Shown: in pieces, positions 36,445 through 43,971 of the stretch | Numbering within the stretch: position 1 is the first letter of the stretch | Layout: each line of letters begins with the position of its first letter | NCBI GenBank assembly: GCA_947458745.1 | Contig: CANGYQ010000015.1 | Coordinates: 1-64,000 of the forward strand | Reading direction: 5' to 3' | Source: Bryobacteraceae bacterium | GTDB taxonomy: Bacteria; Acidobacteriota; Terriglobia; Bryobacterales; Bryobacteraceae | DNA: 64,000 bases | Made by a program: the position numbers and the translations under genes | Notes under the pieces: model-generated | What the model was told of the DNA's origin: nothing | The model's database searches: none | Seen by the model: only the letters and a program-made list of their open reading frames with translations

Positions 36445-36965
36445 TGCTGACCGAAAACACGCCCATCGAAGCCACGCAGGATCGCCGCGAGAACCTGAAG
36501 ATCATTGGTGCCATCAGCGCCACCTGCGCCTTCCCGTTCTCAGCAGGCGAGCTCTACGGCCAGCACGAGCATCCAGCGGCTGCCGCTCAAGCCGCGCTGC
36601 CCAAGCCGAGTTTCTTTACCCCCGCCGAGGTGGCCCAGATCACGCGCATCGCCGACCTGATCATCCCAGCCACCGACACCCCCGGAGCCCTAGCCGCCGG
36701 CGTCCCGGCCTATATCGACTACGTTTGTCAACGCAATGAGGCTCTCGCCAAAACTGTTCGGGAGGGATTGGCGGCGCTGAGAGGTCCGGCTGACGCGGCG
36801 ACGCTCGAACAGCTTCAAGCGGCCAAGTCTCCGTTTTTCAAAGCCATCAAAAATCTGACAGCGGATGGCTACTACACGTCCAAGATCGGCCTGCTGGATG
36901 ATTTGGGATACAAGGGCAACCAGGTGCTGGCGGAGTTTCCCAGCTGCACGATTCCTGAGCATTGA
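36444..36965 (+). CDS. Gluconate 2-dehydrogenase subunit 3-like protein
   Basis: 173 residues. RRENLKIIGAISATCAFPF near the N-terminus is a Tat-like signal, and FFTPAEVAQITRIADLIIPATDTPGALAAGVPAYIDYV is the family signature. The subunit accompanies a GMC oxidoreductase and helps its export or assembly; translation is coupled to the upstream gene by TAATG. The unit is therefore probably a periplasmic sugar or polyol dehydrogenase. Confidence 0.92.
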   Translation: MLTENTPIEATQDRRENLKIIGAISATCAFPFSAGELYGQHEHPAAAAQAALPKPSFFTPAEVAQITRIADLIIPATDTPGALAAGVPAYIDYVCQRNEALAKTVREGLAALRGPADAATLEQLQAAKSPFFKAIKNLTADGYYTSKIGLLDDLGYKGNQVLAEFPSCTIPEH

Positions 36966-37055
36966 TTGGGGGATGCTGGTGACAGGCGGATGCCGCTGCG
37001 CCGATCCGCGCTCATCATGAGGCACATTTGGGTTTCGTAAGGGGAACATCAGACC

Positions 37056-37298
37056 ATGATTCGGGTCAATATCCAGGAAGCTATGACCCATCTGTCGCGC
37101 TATCTCGGCGCTGCCGAAGGCGGTGCAGCGGTGGTTCTGTGCCGCCACAACAAGCCGGTTGAGGAGTTGCGCCTGATACCTATCGCGCTGGCGAGCGCTG
37201 GCACACCCCGTTTCGAGCTCTGGGCTGGCTTTGGGGTATCGGAAAGCTTCTTCGAAGGCGTTCCGGGCGATCTCATTCAAGCTTTCAACGGCGAATGA
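37056..37298 (+). CDS. Orphan Phd/YefM-type antitoxin
   Basis: 80 residues. The start MIRVNIQEAMTHLSRYLGAAEG, LCRHNKPVEELRLIP and the end SFFEGVPGDLIQAFNGE match Phd/VapB-type antitoxins, which repress their own promoter and block a PIN toxin. The toxin usually overlaps this stop. Here the overlapping ATG (37295-37297) opens only MKVLRSKNIWG before a stop, so the toxin gene seems deleted. It belongs to the same decayed cluster as the nucleotidyltransferase pieces. Confidence 0.8.
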   Translation: MIRVNIQEAMTHLSRYLGAAEGGAAVVLCRHNKPVEELRLIPIALASAGTPRFELWAGFGVSESFFEGVPGDLIQAFNGE

Positions 37299-37409
37299 AA
37301 GTTCTTCGCTCCAAGAACATTTGGGGTTGACCGTCTGTCCCTTCCACAAACGGCCTGGATCTGAGCAGTCGAGGCGGTTGAACTGCCTTCTATACCGAAA
37401 AAGGGACGT

Positions 37410-37583
37410 GTGGACAAGACACCGATCACCGTTCGCCGGTACTCGAAGTTTGCCGACATCAAGGCCGATGAGTACCGTTACTGGCAAAGCCGGCTGGCGC
37501 AGGAACGGTTGGACGCGGTGGAGGAAATGGTCGAGACGGCCTACGCGCTGAAAGGCTGGGCAATGGAACCCGATGTACCATGA
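37410..37583 (+). CDS. Small protein paired with a nucleotidyltransferase gene
   Basis: 57 residues from GTG 37410: TPITVRRYSKFADIKADEYR, YWQSRLAQERLDAVEEMVET, then AYALKGWAMEPDVP. Similar small proteins, often with a longer C-terminus, precede nucleotidyltransferase genes in acidobacteria. Family members contain the same 'ADEYRYWQSR...ERLDAVEEM' core. The stop overlaps the start of the broken nucleotidyltransferase gene. A toxin-antitoxin-like or regulatory partner role is an inference from this pairing. Confidence 0.65.
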   Translation: MDKTPITVRRYSKFADIKADEYRYWQSRLAQERLDAVEEMVETAYALKGWAMEPDVP

Positions 37584-37895
37584 CTACCAAGACCTTTGGT
37601 TAGCCTTCCGCTCCCATGGCGTTAGGTACTTGGTCGTCGGCGGGTTCGCGGTCATTCACCACTCATAACCCCGCTTTACAAAGGATCTCGATCGTTTCAT
37701 AGATCCGACGCCCGTTACTGCCCGCTCGACGCCGCCACCGGCCAGACAGCCAGTTTCAACTCGGCTGAGGACCTGTGGGCCTCGAAAGTTGAGTCAGGAA
37801 GACCGCAGGACCTAGCCGACGCGTATGCCATGCGGCAAGCGCTTGGCATGGGAACTTCACAGAAAGAAAACGCCCCTAAACCCGACCGCACTTGA
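37573..37895 (+). pseudogene. Nucleotidyltransferase (MNT/AbiEii-like), copy A, middle deleted
   Basis: ATG 37573 opens MYHDYQDLWLAFRSHGVRYL, then VVGGFAVIHHS, a stop TAA at 37666-37668, and PRFTKDLDRFIDPTPVTARS: the nucleotidyltransferase GG...D-x-D core with a stop where a Tyr codon would be expected. At 37726 the sequence jumps, in another frame, to the C-terminal part (DAATGQTASFNSAEDLWAS, ESGRPQDLADAYAMRQALGM). The middle of the protein is absent, but it is present in copy B at 39162-39507. Premature stop, frame change and deletion make this copy dead. Confidence 0.8.
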
Positions 37896-38014
37896 CGAGT
37901 AGAATCGGGCCCGAGACCTGGATTTCTGGGCCATCTTCGAGTGGCCGAAGCTGTTCCCGAACGCACCCGCCGTCGAGGTCTGCCAACCGCTCCCCACGGC
38001 TGATGGAGCAAGCC
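37726..38014 (+). repeat. 289-bp direct repeat, copy A
   Basis: From TCGACGCCGCCACCGG to GGCTGATGGAGCAAGCC, this segment matches 39338-39626 over its full 289 bp with 18 mismatches and no gaps (about 94% by hand count). It holds the C-terminal coding part of a nucleotidyltransferase plus about 120 bp of downstream DNA. The copies lie 1,323 bp apart, in the same orientation, around a PEP-CTERM gene. Confidence 0.95.
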
Positions 38015-38040
38015 GCAATCCTGACCCGCAAGGGAAGAAC

Positions 38041-38071
38041 TTGACAAACCTTAAGGCAGCTGATTTATACT
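38041..38071 (+). promoter_or_regulatory. Sigma-70-type promoter of the PEP-CTERM gene
   Basis: TTGACA at 38041-38046 and TATACT at 38066-38071 are separated by 19 bp; the start codon is 66 bp downstream of the -10 box. It starts 26 bp after direct repeat A. Confidence 0.6.
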
Positions 38072-38136
38072 ACCCGAGCCGGGAGCCGCTCTATTCAATT
38101 TCCGGCGAGGACAGCTTACAAAAAGGATCATTTACA

Positions 38137-38922
38137 ATGAATATACAGCATCAATGCACAAGTAAGGTCATGCAACTCTTCACGGCAGCGGTACTGCTTG
38201 CAGTGCCATACGCTTCCGCGGTCGCAGGAACTTTCAGCGCAGGTATTCCGGGAGGATGGACTTGTAACGGCACTTGCGGCACGCTTGGCGCCGATGGCGT
38301 GGTAACGCTAGCCCCCGGTTCAAGCTCCCCATATGGCTACGTCACGACCACCGGTGGCAATTTCGGCACGGGCCTTGGGTATTCCGGGGACACGAACGGT
38401 TCGGTTCTGCGGACAGCCCTTTTCACCGCCAATATTGGGGACAAGTTGGAGTTTTACTTCAACTACATCACCCACGATGGTTCTGGATTCGCGGATTACG
38501 GTTGGTCACTCCTGCGAGATGACGCGGGTGTTGTGACTGATTACCTGTTCACTGCCCGCACGAAGCCGAGCGGCGACATTGTTCCCGGATTTGGGTTGCC
38601 CTCCGCTTCAGCCACTTTCACGCCAGCTAGCACCGCCATCATAGGTGGCGCGCCCGCCTGGAGCCCGCTCGGCCCGCCCCGCTGCTTTGCTGCCGGTTGC
38701 GGATACACCGGTTGGGTCAAGTCCACCTTTGTTTTCAGCAAAGCTGGAAAGTATTCCCTTGATTTCGGCGTCGTTAACTGGTCCGACACATCTTTTCAAT
38801 CGGGTCTCGCTTTCGACGGAGCAGTGCTCAACGGAGTCGATCTTGGTGGGGTTCCGGAACCCGCCACCTTCGCCCTTATGGGTGCGGCTCTGGGCGTAAT
38901 TGCTTTGATTCGCCGGAAATAG
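38137..38922 (+). CDS. PEP-CTERM sorting-domain protein
   Basis: 261 residues from ATG 38137, with AAGGA upstream. Signal peptide (VMQLFTAAVLLAVPYASA), mature part GTFSAGIPGGWTCNGTCGTL and DKLEFYFNYITHDGSGFADYGW. C-terminal sorting tag: VPEPATFALMGAALGVIALIRRK. The pattern 'GDKLEFYFNY.T.DG..F.DYGW' occurs in PEP-CTERM proteins with a jelly-roll-like mature domain. The gene has its own promoter and lies alone between the two 289-bp repeats, within a decayed nucleotidyltransferase locus. The promoter and gene look intact, so it may still be used. Confidence 0.85.
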   Translation: MNIQHQCTSKVMQLFTAAVLLAVPYASAVAGTFSAGIPGGWTCNGTCGTLGADGVVTLAPGSSSPYGYVTTTGGNFGTGLGYSGDTNGSVLRTALFTANIGDKLEFYFNYITHDGSGFADYGWSLLRDDAGVVTDYLFTARTKPSGDIVPGFGLPSASATFTPASTAIIGGAPAWSPLGPPRCFAAGCGYTGWVKSTFVFSKAGKYSLDFGVVNWSDTSFQSGLAFDGAVLNGVDLGGVPEPATFALMGAALGVIALIRRK

Positions 38923-38943
38923 TTCGAAATCCCGCGATAGTAT

Positions 38944-38978
38944 GGTCAGGCTGGAGCCGAGCTGGGACCGGCCTGACC
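38944..38978 (+). terminator. Hairpin after the PEP-CTERM gene
   Basis: GGTCAGGCTGG pairs with CCGGCCTGACC (one wobble) around a 13-nt loop, starting 21 bp after the stop. No T-run follows, so Rho-independent termination is uncertain. Confidence 0.35.
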
Positions 38979-39161
38979 GATCAGATTACATGCACGGCAA
39001 CAGCCGGAAACCCGGGCCACCCGCCCGGTTTGGAGACTCGAGAAGGTAACTGAGGGTGTCCTTAGAGCCCGGCTCAGAGGTCTTGATGCAATTTGCTTCG
39101 CAGTTTATTTACTACTGGCCAACAACTGCGTCCTTGAAACGATGATCCGTCCTCCAGCCTA

Positions 39162-39507
39162 GTGCTCTGGCCACTCTGTCCGGCTTCGGTGCCCCGCTTC
39201 AAGGCATTCACCCGCCGACTTTACCGACCGCAACAATGTCTTCCGCTTTGGGCGCGAACCCAAAGGCTTCGATCTCCTTCACAAAAATCCGGGACCCAAT
39301 ATCGATGAGGCTGGGGAAACACACATTGAAATCGTGATCGACGCCGCCACCGGCCAGCCAGCCAGTTTCATCTCGGCTGAGGACCTGTTGGCTTCGAAAG
39401 TTGAGTCAGGAAGACCGCAGGACCTGGCCGACGCGTATGCCATGCGGCAAACGCTTGGCATGGGAACTTCACAGAAAGAAGACGCCCCTAAACCCGACCG
39501 CACGTGA
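39162..39507 (+). pseudogene. Nucleotidyltransferase (MNT/AbiEii-like), copy B, N-terminus missing
   Basis: Translation from 39162 gives SALATLSGFGAPLQGIHP, then a one-base shift near 39211 to DFTDRNNVFRFGREPKGFDLL, and on to IDAATGQPASFISAEDLLAS and ESGRPQDLADAYAMRQTLGM, ending at TGA 39505-39507. This supplies exactly the middle region missing from copy A. Placed after 'VTARS' of copy A, it would restore a full-length gene. The catalytic N-terminal part is absent here. Confidence 0.8.
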
Positions 39508-39626
39508 CGAGTAGAATCGGGCCCGAGACCCGGAATTCTGGGCCCTCTTCCAGTGGCCAAAGCTGTTCCCGAACGCACCCGCCATCGAGATCTGCCGACC
39601 GCTCCACACGGCTGATGGCGCAAGCC
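39338..39626 (+). repeat. 289-bp direct repeat, copy B
   Basis: Matches copy A (37726-38014) over 289 bp with 18 substitutions. It ends at GGCTGATGGCGCAAGCC, 92 bp before the start of aroC. The 18 changes are spread along the length, so the duplication is not very recent. Confidence 0.95.
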
Positions 39627-39717
39627 TGTCAAAAAATCAGGCTAGGCAGCAGAGCGCGTGCACAATTCGTTACCATGAAGAAGACGCGTTGTCCGTCAAC
39701 TCGCTTGCCCTTTTTCC

Positions 39718-40887
39718 ATGATTCTTCGTTATGAAACCGCCGGTGAAAGTCACGGCGAAAGCCTTGTCGCCACGCTGACCGGACTGCCCGCGCAGGTCCC
39801 GATTTCGTTGGCCAAAATTGACCGTGAGCTGTGGCGCCGCCAGCAAGGCTATGGCCGCGGCGGTCGCATGAAGATTGAGACCGACCGGGCGCACATCGTC
39901 TCCGGGGTGCGGCACGGAGCGACCATTGGCTCGCCGATCGCCATCATCCTCGAGAACAAGGACTGGAAGAACTGGACTGAGGTGCTGCCTGTCGAAGGCG
40001 GCGAGGAAGACAAGAAGAAGCCCGTCACCCGCCCCCGCCCCGGCCATGCCGACTTGGCGGGCGCAATCAAATACGACTACCACGACGCGCGCTACATCCT
40101 CGAGCGCGCCAGTGCTCGCGAGACTACGGGTCGCGTGGCCATTGGAGCGATCGCCAAGCAGTTCTTGAGCGAGTTCGGGATTGGCGTGCTGAGCCACGTC
40201 ATCTCGGTGGGTCCGGAGCGGCTGGGCCGCAGCGCGACCTGGGAAGAACTGGTGGCCCTGAGCGAGCGCGATGAAGTGCTGCTGGGCTGCGTAGACGCGG
40301 AAGCTGAACAGCGCATGAAGGCCGTGGTCGACCAGATCTACCGGACGGGCGACACGGTGGGCGGCATCTTTGAGGTGGTCGTGCGCGGTGTGCCACCGGG
40401 CCTGGGTTCGCACATCACTTACGATTCGCGCCTGGATGGCCGATTGGCCCAGGCGATTGTCTCGATGCAAGCCGTCAAGGGCGTCGAGATTGGGTTTGCC
40501 ACCGAAGGTACGGAAGCGTTCGGCAGCAAGGTGCAGGATACGATCCACTATGCGGGTGAGGAGCGGCGGTTCTACCGTGGTGCCAACCGCGCCGGGGGCC
40601 TGGAAGGCGGCATGTCGAATGGAGAGGACATCCTGGTCCGCGGTTTGCTGAAGCCGATTTCGACGCTGCGGCGGCCGCTGGAAAGCGTGGACCTCAACAC
40701 TCGCGAATCCGTTGCTGCCGCTTATGAGCGCAGCGATGTTTGTGTGGTGCCCGCGGCGGGCGTGATTGGTGAGGCGATGGTGGCGTTTGTGATCGCGCAG
40801 GCAATGCTGGAGAAATTCGGCGGCGATTCGCTGCGTGAGACCAAGCGGAACTACGAAGGCTACTTGCAACAGGTGAGGGAATTTTAG
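39718..40887 (+). CDS. aroC: Chorismate synthase
   Basis: 389 residues. It makes chorismate from EPSP with reduced flavin, the last shikimate step. Blocks: MILRYETAGESHGESLVATL, RRQQGYGRGGRMKIETD, ILENKDWKNW, RPRPGHADLAGAIKYDYHDAR, ERASARETTGRVAIGAIAK, GGLEGGMSNGEDI and AGVIGEAMVAFVIAQAMLEKFGGDS. The start is fixed by the conserved N-terminus. It is the first gene of aroC-def-fmt-argJ; def begins 6 bp after the stop. Confidence 0.97.
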   Translation: MILRYETAGESHGESLVATLTGLPAQVPISLAKIDRELWRRQQGYGRGGRMKIETDRAHIVSGVRHGATIGSPIAIILENKDWKNWTEVLPVEGGEEDKKKPVTRPRPGHADLAGAIKYDYHDARYILERASARETTGRVAIGAIAKQFLSEFGIGVLSHVISVGPERLGRSATWEELVALSERDEVLLGCVDAEAEQRMKAVVDQIYRTGDTVGGIFEVVVRGVPPGLGSHITYDSRLDGRLAQAIVSMQAVKGVEIGFATEGTEAFGSKVQDTIHYAGEERRFYRGANRAGGLEGGMSNGEDILVRGLLKPISTLRRPLESVDLNTRESVAAAYERSDVCVVPAAGVIGEAMVAFVIAQAMLEKFGGDSLRETKRNYEGYLQQVREF

Positions 40888-40893
40888 GCAGTC

Positions 40894-41406
40894 ATGATTC
40901 GGCGCATCGTGAAGTATGGTGAACCGGTGCTGGAGACGCCCGCGCAGCCGGTGAAAGAATTTGGACCGGAACTGGAGACGCTGGTGGCGGACATGTTTGA
41001 ATCCATGTACGCCAACAAGGGCGTGGGCTTGGCCGCTCCGCAAGTGGGCGTTTCGCGGCGGGTGGCAATTGTGGATGTGTCCGCGGGCGAAGATCCCGAG
41101 AAGCCTTTTGTACTGGTGAACCCCGAGATCGTTCATAAGTCCGGCTCGCAGCGGGGCGAAGAGGGTTGCCTTTCGATTCCCGGCTTCCGCGAGGAGGTCA
41201 CCCGTGCCGCCCACGTGCGCATCAAGGCCCAGAACGTAAAGGGCGAATGGTTTGAGATGGAGGGTACGGAGCTGGTGGCCCGGGCGATCCTGCATGAGCG
41301 CGACCACCTGGACGGCATCCTGTTCCTGCAACATCTCAGTCCGCTGAAGCGTGAGCTGATCAAGCGCAAGATCAAGAAGCTGATCAAAGCGGGAGAGTGG
41401 GAATAG
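40894..41406 (+). CDS. def: Peptide deformylase
   Basis: 170 residues. It removes the N-formyl group from new proteins. The three metal motifs are intact: GVGLAAPQVGV, EEGCLSIPGF (Cys ligand) and LHERDHLDGILF (HExxH). The basic tail KRELIKRKIKKLIKAGEWE is typical. It precedes fmt, the opposing formyl transferase, the common def-fmt pairing. Confidence 0.97.
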   Translation: MIRRIVKYGEPVLETPAQPVKEFGPELETLVADMFESMYANKGVGLAAPQVGVSRRVAIVDVSAGEDPEKPFVLVNPEIVHKSGSQRGEEGCLSIPGFREEVTRAAHVRIKAQNVKGEWFEMEGTELVARAILHERDHLDGILFLQHLSPLKRELIKRKIKKLIKAGEWE

Positions 41407-41436
41407 CCTGCGTTTTGGGCCGCCACTGAACACGCC

Positions 41437-42390
41437 GTGAAGCTGGTATTTTTGGGGACCCCTCAATTCGCTGTGCCCACGCTTGAAGCCTGCCTGGCCG
41501 CGGGTCATCAGGTGATGGCGGTCTACACGCAGCCGGACCGGCCCAAGGGTCGAGGCCAGACGCTGGCCGCTTCACCCGTCAAGGAAGCCGCGCTGCTGCA
41601 TGGTCTGGAGGTACGGCAGCCGGAGAGGATTCGAGCAGCCGGTCAGATGGAATCGCTGCGAGACCTGGACGCGGACGCGATGGTGGTGGTGGGCTACGGC
41701 CAGATCATCCCGCAATCCATCATTGACCTGCCGCGCTACGGCATTTTGAACGTCCACGCCTCCCTGCTGCCCAGATATCGCGGCGCGGCTCCGATCCAGT
41801 GGGCGGTGGCCAATGGCGAGACCACCACGGGCGTCACCATCATGCGCATCGACGCGGGTCTCGATACGGGCGACATGCTGCTGAAGGCTGAGACTGCGAT
41901 TGGTCCGGAAGAAACTTCGGTGGAGCTGGGTGCTCGGTTGGCTCCGCTGGGAGCTGAGCTATTGATTCAGGCGCTGGCTGGTCTGGAAGCCGGCACGCTG
42001 ACGGCCGAACCGCAGGACGCCACGCAGGCGACGCTGGCACCGATTCTCCGCAAGGAACTGGCGGAAGTGGATTGGACCCTTGACGCCTCTACCATCTTCA
42101 ATCATGCCCGGGGCTTCCAGCCATGGCCGGGCTGTTCCACCCGCTTCCGTGACCGTACGATGCAGATCGTCCGCTGCCGGCCATCGGACGAACCCCTGGT
42201 GGGAGACCCGGGCAGCGTTGTCGCACGCCGGAAGCGGCTGTTTGTGGCCTGTGGCCACGTCACCACGCTGGAACTACTGGAGGTCCAGATTGAGGGACGG
42301 CGCCGAGCGTCAGCGGCCGATTTCCTGAATGGGCAACGGATCAGTGACAATGAAAGACTCGGAGTGACCACGGCGTTAACCTCACGATGA
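41437..42390 (+). CDS. fmt: Methionyl-tRNA formyltransferase
   Basis: 317 residues from GTG 41437. It formylates initiator Met-tRNA using 10-formyl-THF. Seen: KLVFLGTPQFAVPTLEACLAAGH, QPDRPKGRGQ, the signature ILNVHASLLPRYRGAAPIQWA, TGVTIMRIDAGLDTGDML, and the C-terminal tRNA-binding barrel (FNHARGFQPWPGCSTRF). It follows def by 30 bp and overlaps the argJ start by 4 bp (ATGA). Confidence 0.96.
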   Translation: MKLVFLGTPQFAVPTLEACLAAGHQVMAVYTQPDRPKGRGQTLAASPVKEAALLHGLEVRQPERIRAAGQMESLRDLDADAMVVVGYGQIIPQSIIDLPRYGILNVHASLLPRYRGAAPIQWAVANGETTTGVTIMRIDAGLDTGDMLLKAETAIGPEETSVELGARLAPLGAELLIQALAGLEAGTLTAEPQDATQATLAPILRKELAEVDWTLDASTIFNHARGFQPWPGCSTRFRDRTMQIVRCRPSDEPLVGDPGSVVARRKRLFVACGHVTTLELLEVQIEGRRRASAADFLNGQRISDNERLGVTTALTSR

Positions 42391-43565
42391 ATTTTCCCCT
42401 CGGATATCGCTACTCAACGGTCTATGCCGGCATCCGGAAGACCGAAAAAGATGATCTTGCTCTGATCGTCTCCGACACACCTGCGTCCGCCGCTGCGGTC
42501 TTCACGCGCAACGTCGTGCAAGCCGCGCCGGTCCGGCTGGGCCGAGCGCACTTAAGCGCTTCGCGCGGCAAGGCACGCGCCATCCTGATCAACGCCGGCA
42601 ATGCCAACTGCGCCACGCGCACGGGTGACAAGGTGGCCCTGGCGACCTGCGAAGCGGTCGCCAAGCGCGGGCAGTATCCGGCCAATCAGGTGATTCCCTC
42701 CTCCACGGGTGTGATCGGGGTTGAGCTGAACCCCAAGCTGATTGTGTCCGCCTTACCGAAGCTGTTTGCGGGCCTGGCACCGGACCGGTTTGCCGATGTG
42801 GCCCGGGCGATCATGACCACGGATCTGGTACCCAAAGCGGCCAGCGGCGAGATTCCGCTGAAAGGTGGCACGGTCCGGATCGCGGGTATGGCGAAGGGCT
42901 CCGGCATGATCCATCCCAACATGGCGACCACGCTGGGCTTCGTCATGATGGACGCCAAGATTGCTCCGGTGCATCTGAAGCCGATGCTGGCCTCCGCTAT
43001 CAATCGAAGCTTCAACCGCCTGACCGTGGATGGCGACACCTCCACCAACGACACCGTGCTGGTGCTGGCCAATGGGGCCAGCGGCGTCACTCCGAACGAG
43101 AAGGAGCGGCAGGTAATCACGGAAGTGCTCAGCTGGGTGCTGGAGGACTTGGCGGAGAAGATCGCCCGCGATGGCGAAGGGGCCACCAAGTGCATCACCA
43201 TCCACGTCACCGGTGCCCGGTCCGCGGAAGACGCGGACAAGATTGGGCGAGCGATCGCCAATTCACCGCTCGTCAAGACCGCCGTGTTCGGCAATGATCC
43301 CAACTGGGGCCGTATCCTGTGCGCCGCCGGGTATTCGGGCGGCTACTTTGATCCCAACAAGGTGGAGATCAAGCTGCAAGGGGTCACGGTCTGCCGGAAC
43401 GGTTTGGCCGTCGACTTTGATGAGGCCGCGATGAAGAAGCAGATGGATAAACCAGACGTCGCCATCCGCTTCAACATTGGCGGATCGGGCAAAGTGGAAA
43501 CGCAGTTCTGGACCTGCGACTTCACCGAAGGCTACATCCGCATCAATGCCAGCTACCGCACCTGA
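42387..43565 (+). CDS. argJ: Arginine biosynthesis bifunctional protein ArgJ
   Basis: 392 residues. It transfers acetyl from N-acetylornithine to glutamate, and in some versions also uses acetyl-CoA. The autoprocessing site is present in MAKGSGMIHPNMATTLGFVM, where the second Thr of ATT is the nucleophile and new N-terminus. Also GNANCATRTGD, TSTNDTVLVLANGASG and GNDPNWGRILCAAGYSG. The end INASYRT is the normal C-terminus. It overlaps fmt upstream and the next gene downstream. Confidence 0.96.
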   Translation: MNFPLGYRYSTVYAGIRKTEKDDLALIVSDTPASAAAVFTRNVVQAAPVRLGRAHLSASRGKARAILINAGNANCATRTGDKVALATCEAVAKRGQYPANQVIPSSTGVIGVELNPKLIVSALPKLFAGLAPDRFADVARAIMTTDLVPKAASGEIPLKGGTVRIAGMAKGSGMIHPNMATTLGFVMMDAKIAPVHLKPMLASAINRSFNRLTVDGDTSTNDTVLVLANGASGVTPNEKERQVITEVLSWVLEDLAEKIARDGEGATKCITIHVTGARSAEDADKIGRAIANSPLVKTAVFGNDPNWGRILCAAGYSGGYFDPNKVEIKLQGVTVCRNGLAVDFDEAAMKKQMDKPDVAIRFNIGGSGKVETQFWTCDFTEGYIRINASYRT

Positions 43566-43971
43566 AGTTTCGCGCCGCCATTGGCTGGTGGCCTGCGCGC
43601 TGCTGCTGCCGGCCTCCGCGCGGGCGGCATCGCCACGGGAACTGCTGGCGGATCTGGTGAGGACACTTTCCAACGATGACGCCGGCGGTTTTCTGCGGCT
43701 TTGCGAAAAGTCGCTGGCGGATCAACTACGCGCTGATATCGAAGGACTGTGCGCCCGCTACGACATCACTTCTTCCATCGAGGTCCTGGCGGAGGAAGAG
43801 TTGAAGATTGAAGCGGACTGGTACCTGGAGTTAAAGCAGCGCGACGGTACGCTGGGCCTGCGCCGCCGCCGGGAACGGGTGGCGCTTGAGTTTACCCTGG
43901 TCAGCAAGAAGCTCCGGCTCAAGAGCGTGACACCACGCGAGCTCTTGGCACCGGAGCCGCTGCAACGCTAG
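43546..43971 (+). CDS. Small exported protein of unknown function
   Basis: 141 residues from ATG 43546, overlapping the argJ end by 20 bp. N-terminus VSRRHWLVACALLLPASARAASP is a signal peptide. The mature part (RELLADLVRTLSNDDAGGFLRLCEKSLADQL) resembles the NTF2-like start of proteins that score 'number of steps' in a lipid or sugar pathway, but this is a loose resemblance. It ends VSKKLRLKSVTPRELLAP. No catalytic motif is visible. The tail overlaps the convergent glycosyltransferase gene by 53 bp. Confidence 0.75.
   Translation: MPATAPEVSRRHWLVACALLLPASARAASPRELLADLVRTLSNDDAGGFLRLCEKSLADQLRADIEGLCARYDITSSIEVLAEEELKIEADWYLELKQRDGTLGLRRRRERVALEFTLVSKKLRLKSVTPRELLAPEPLQR

Noticed and set aside
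39279..39632. Minus-strand open frames over both direct repeats (also 37715-38047)
   Set aside because: They are mirror images of the nucleotidyltransferase C-terminus; their similarity to each other comes from the repeat, not from a conserved protein.
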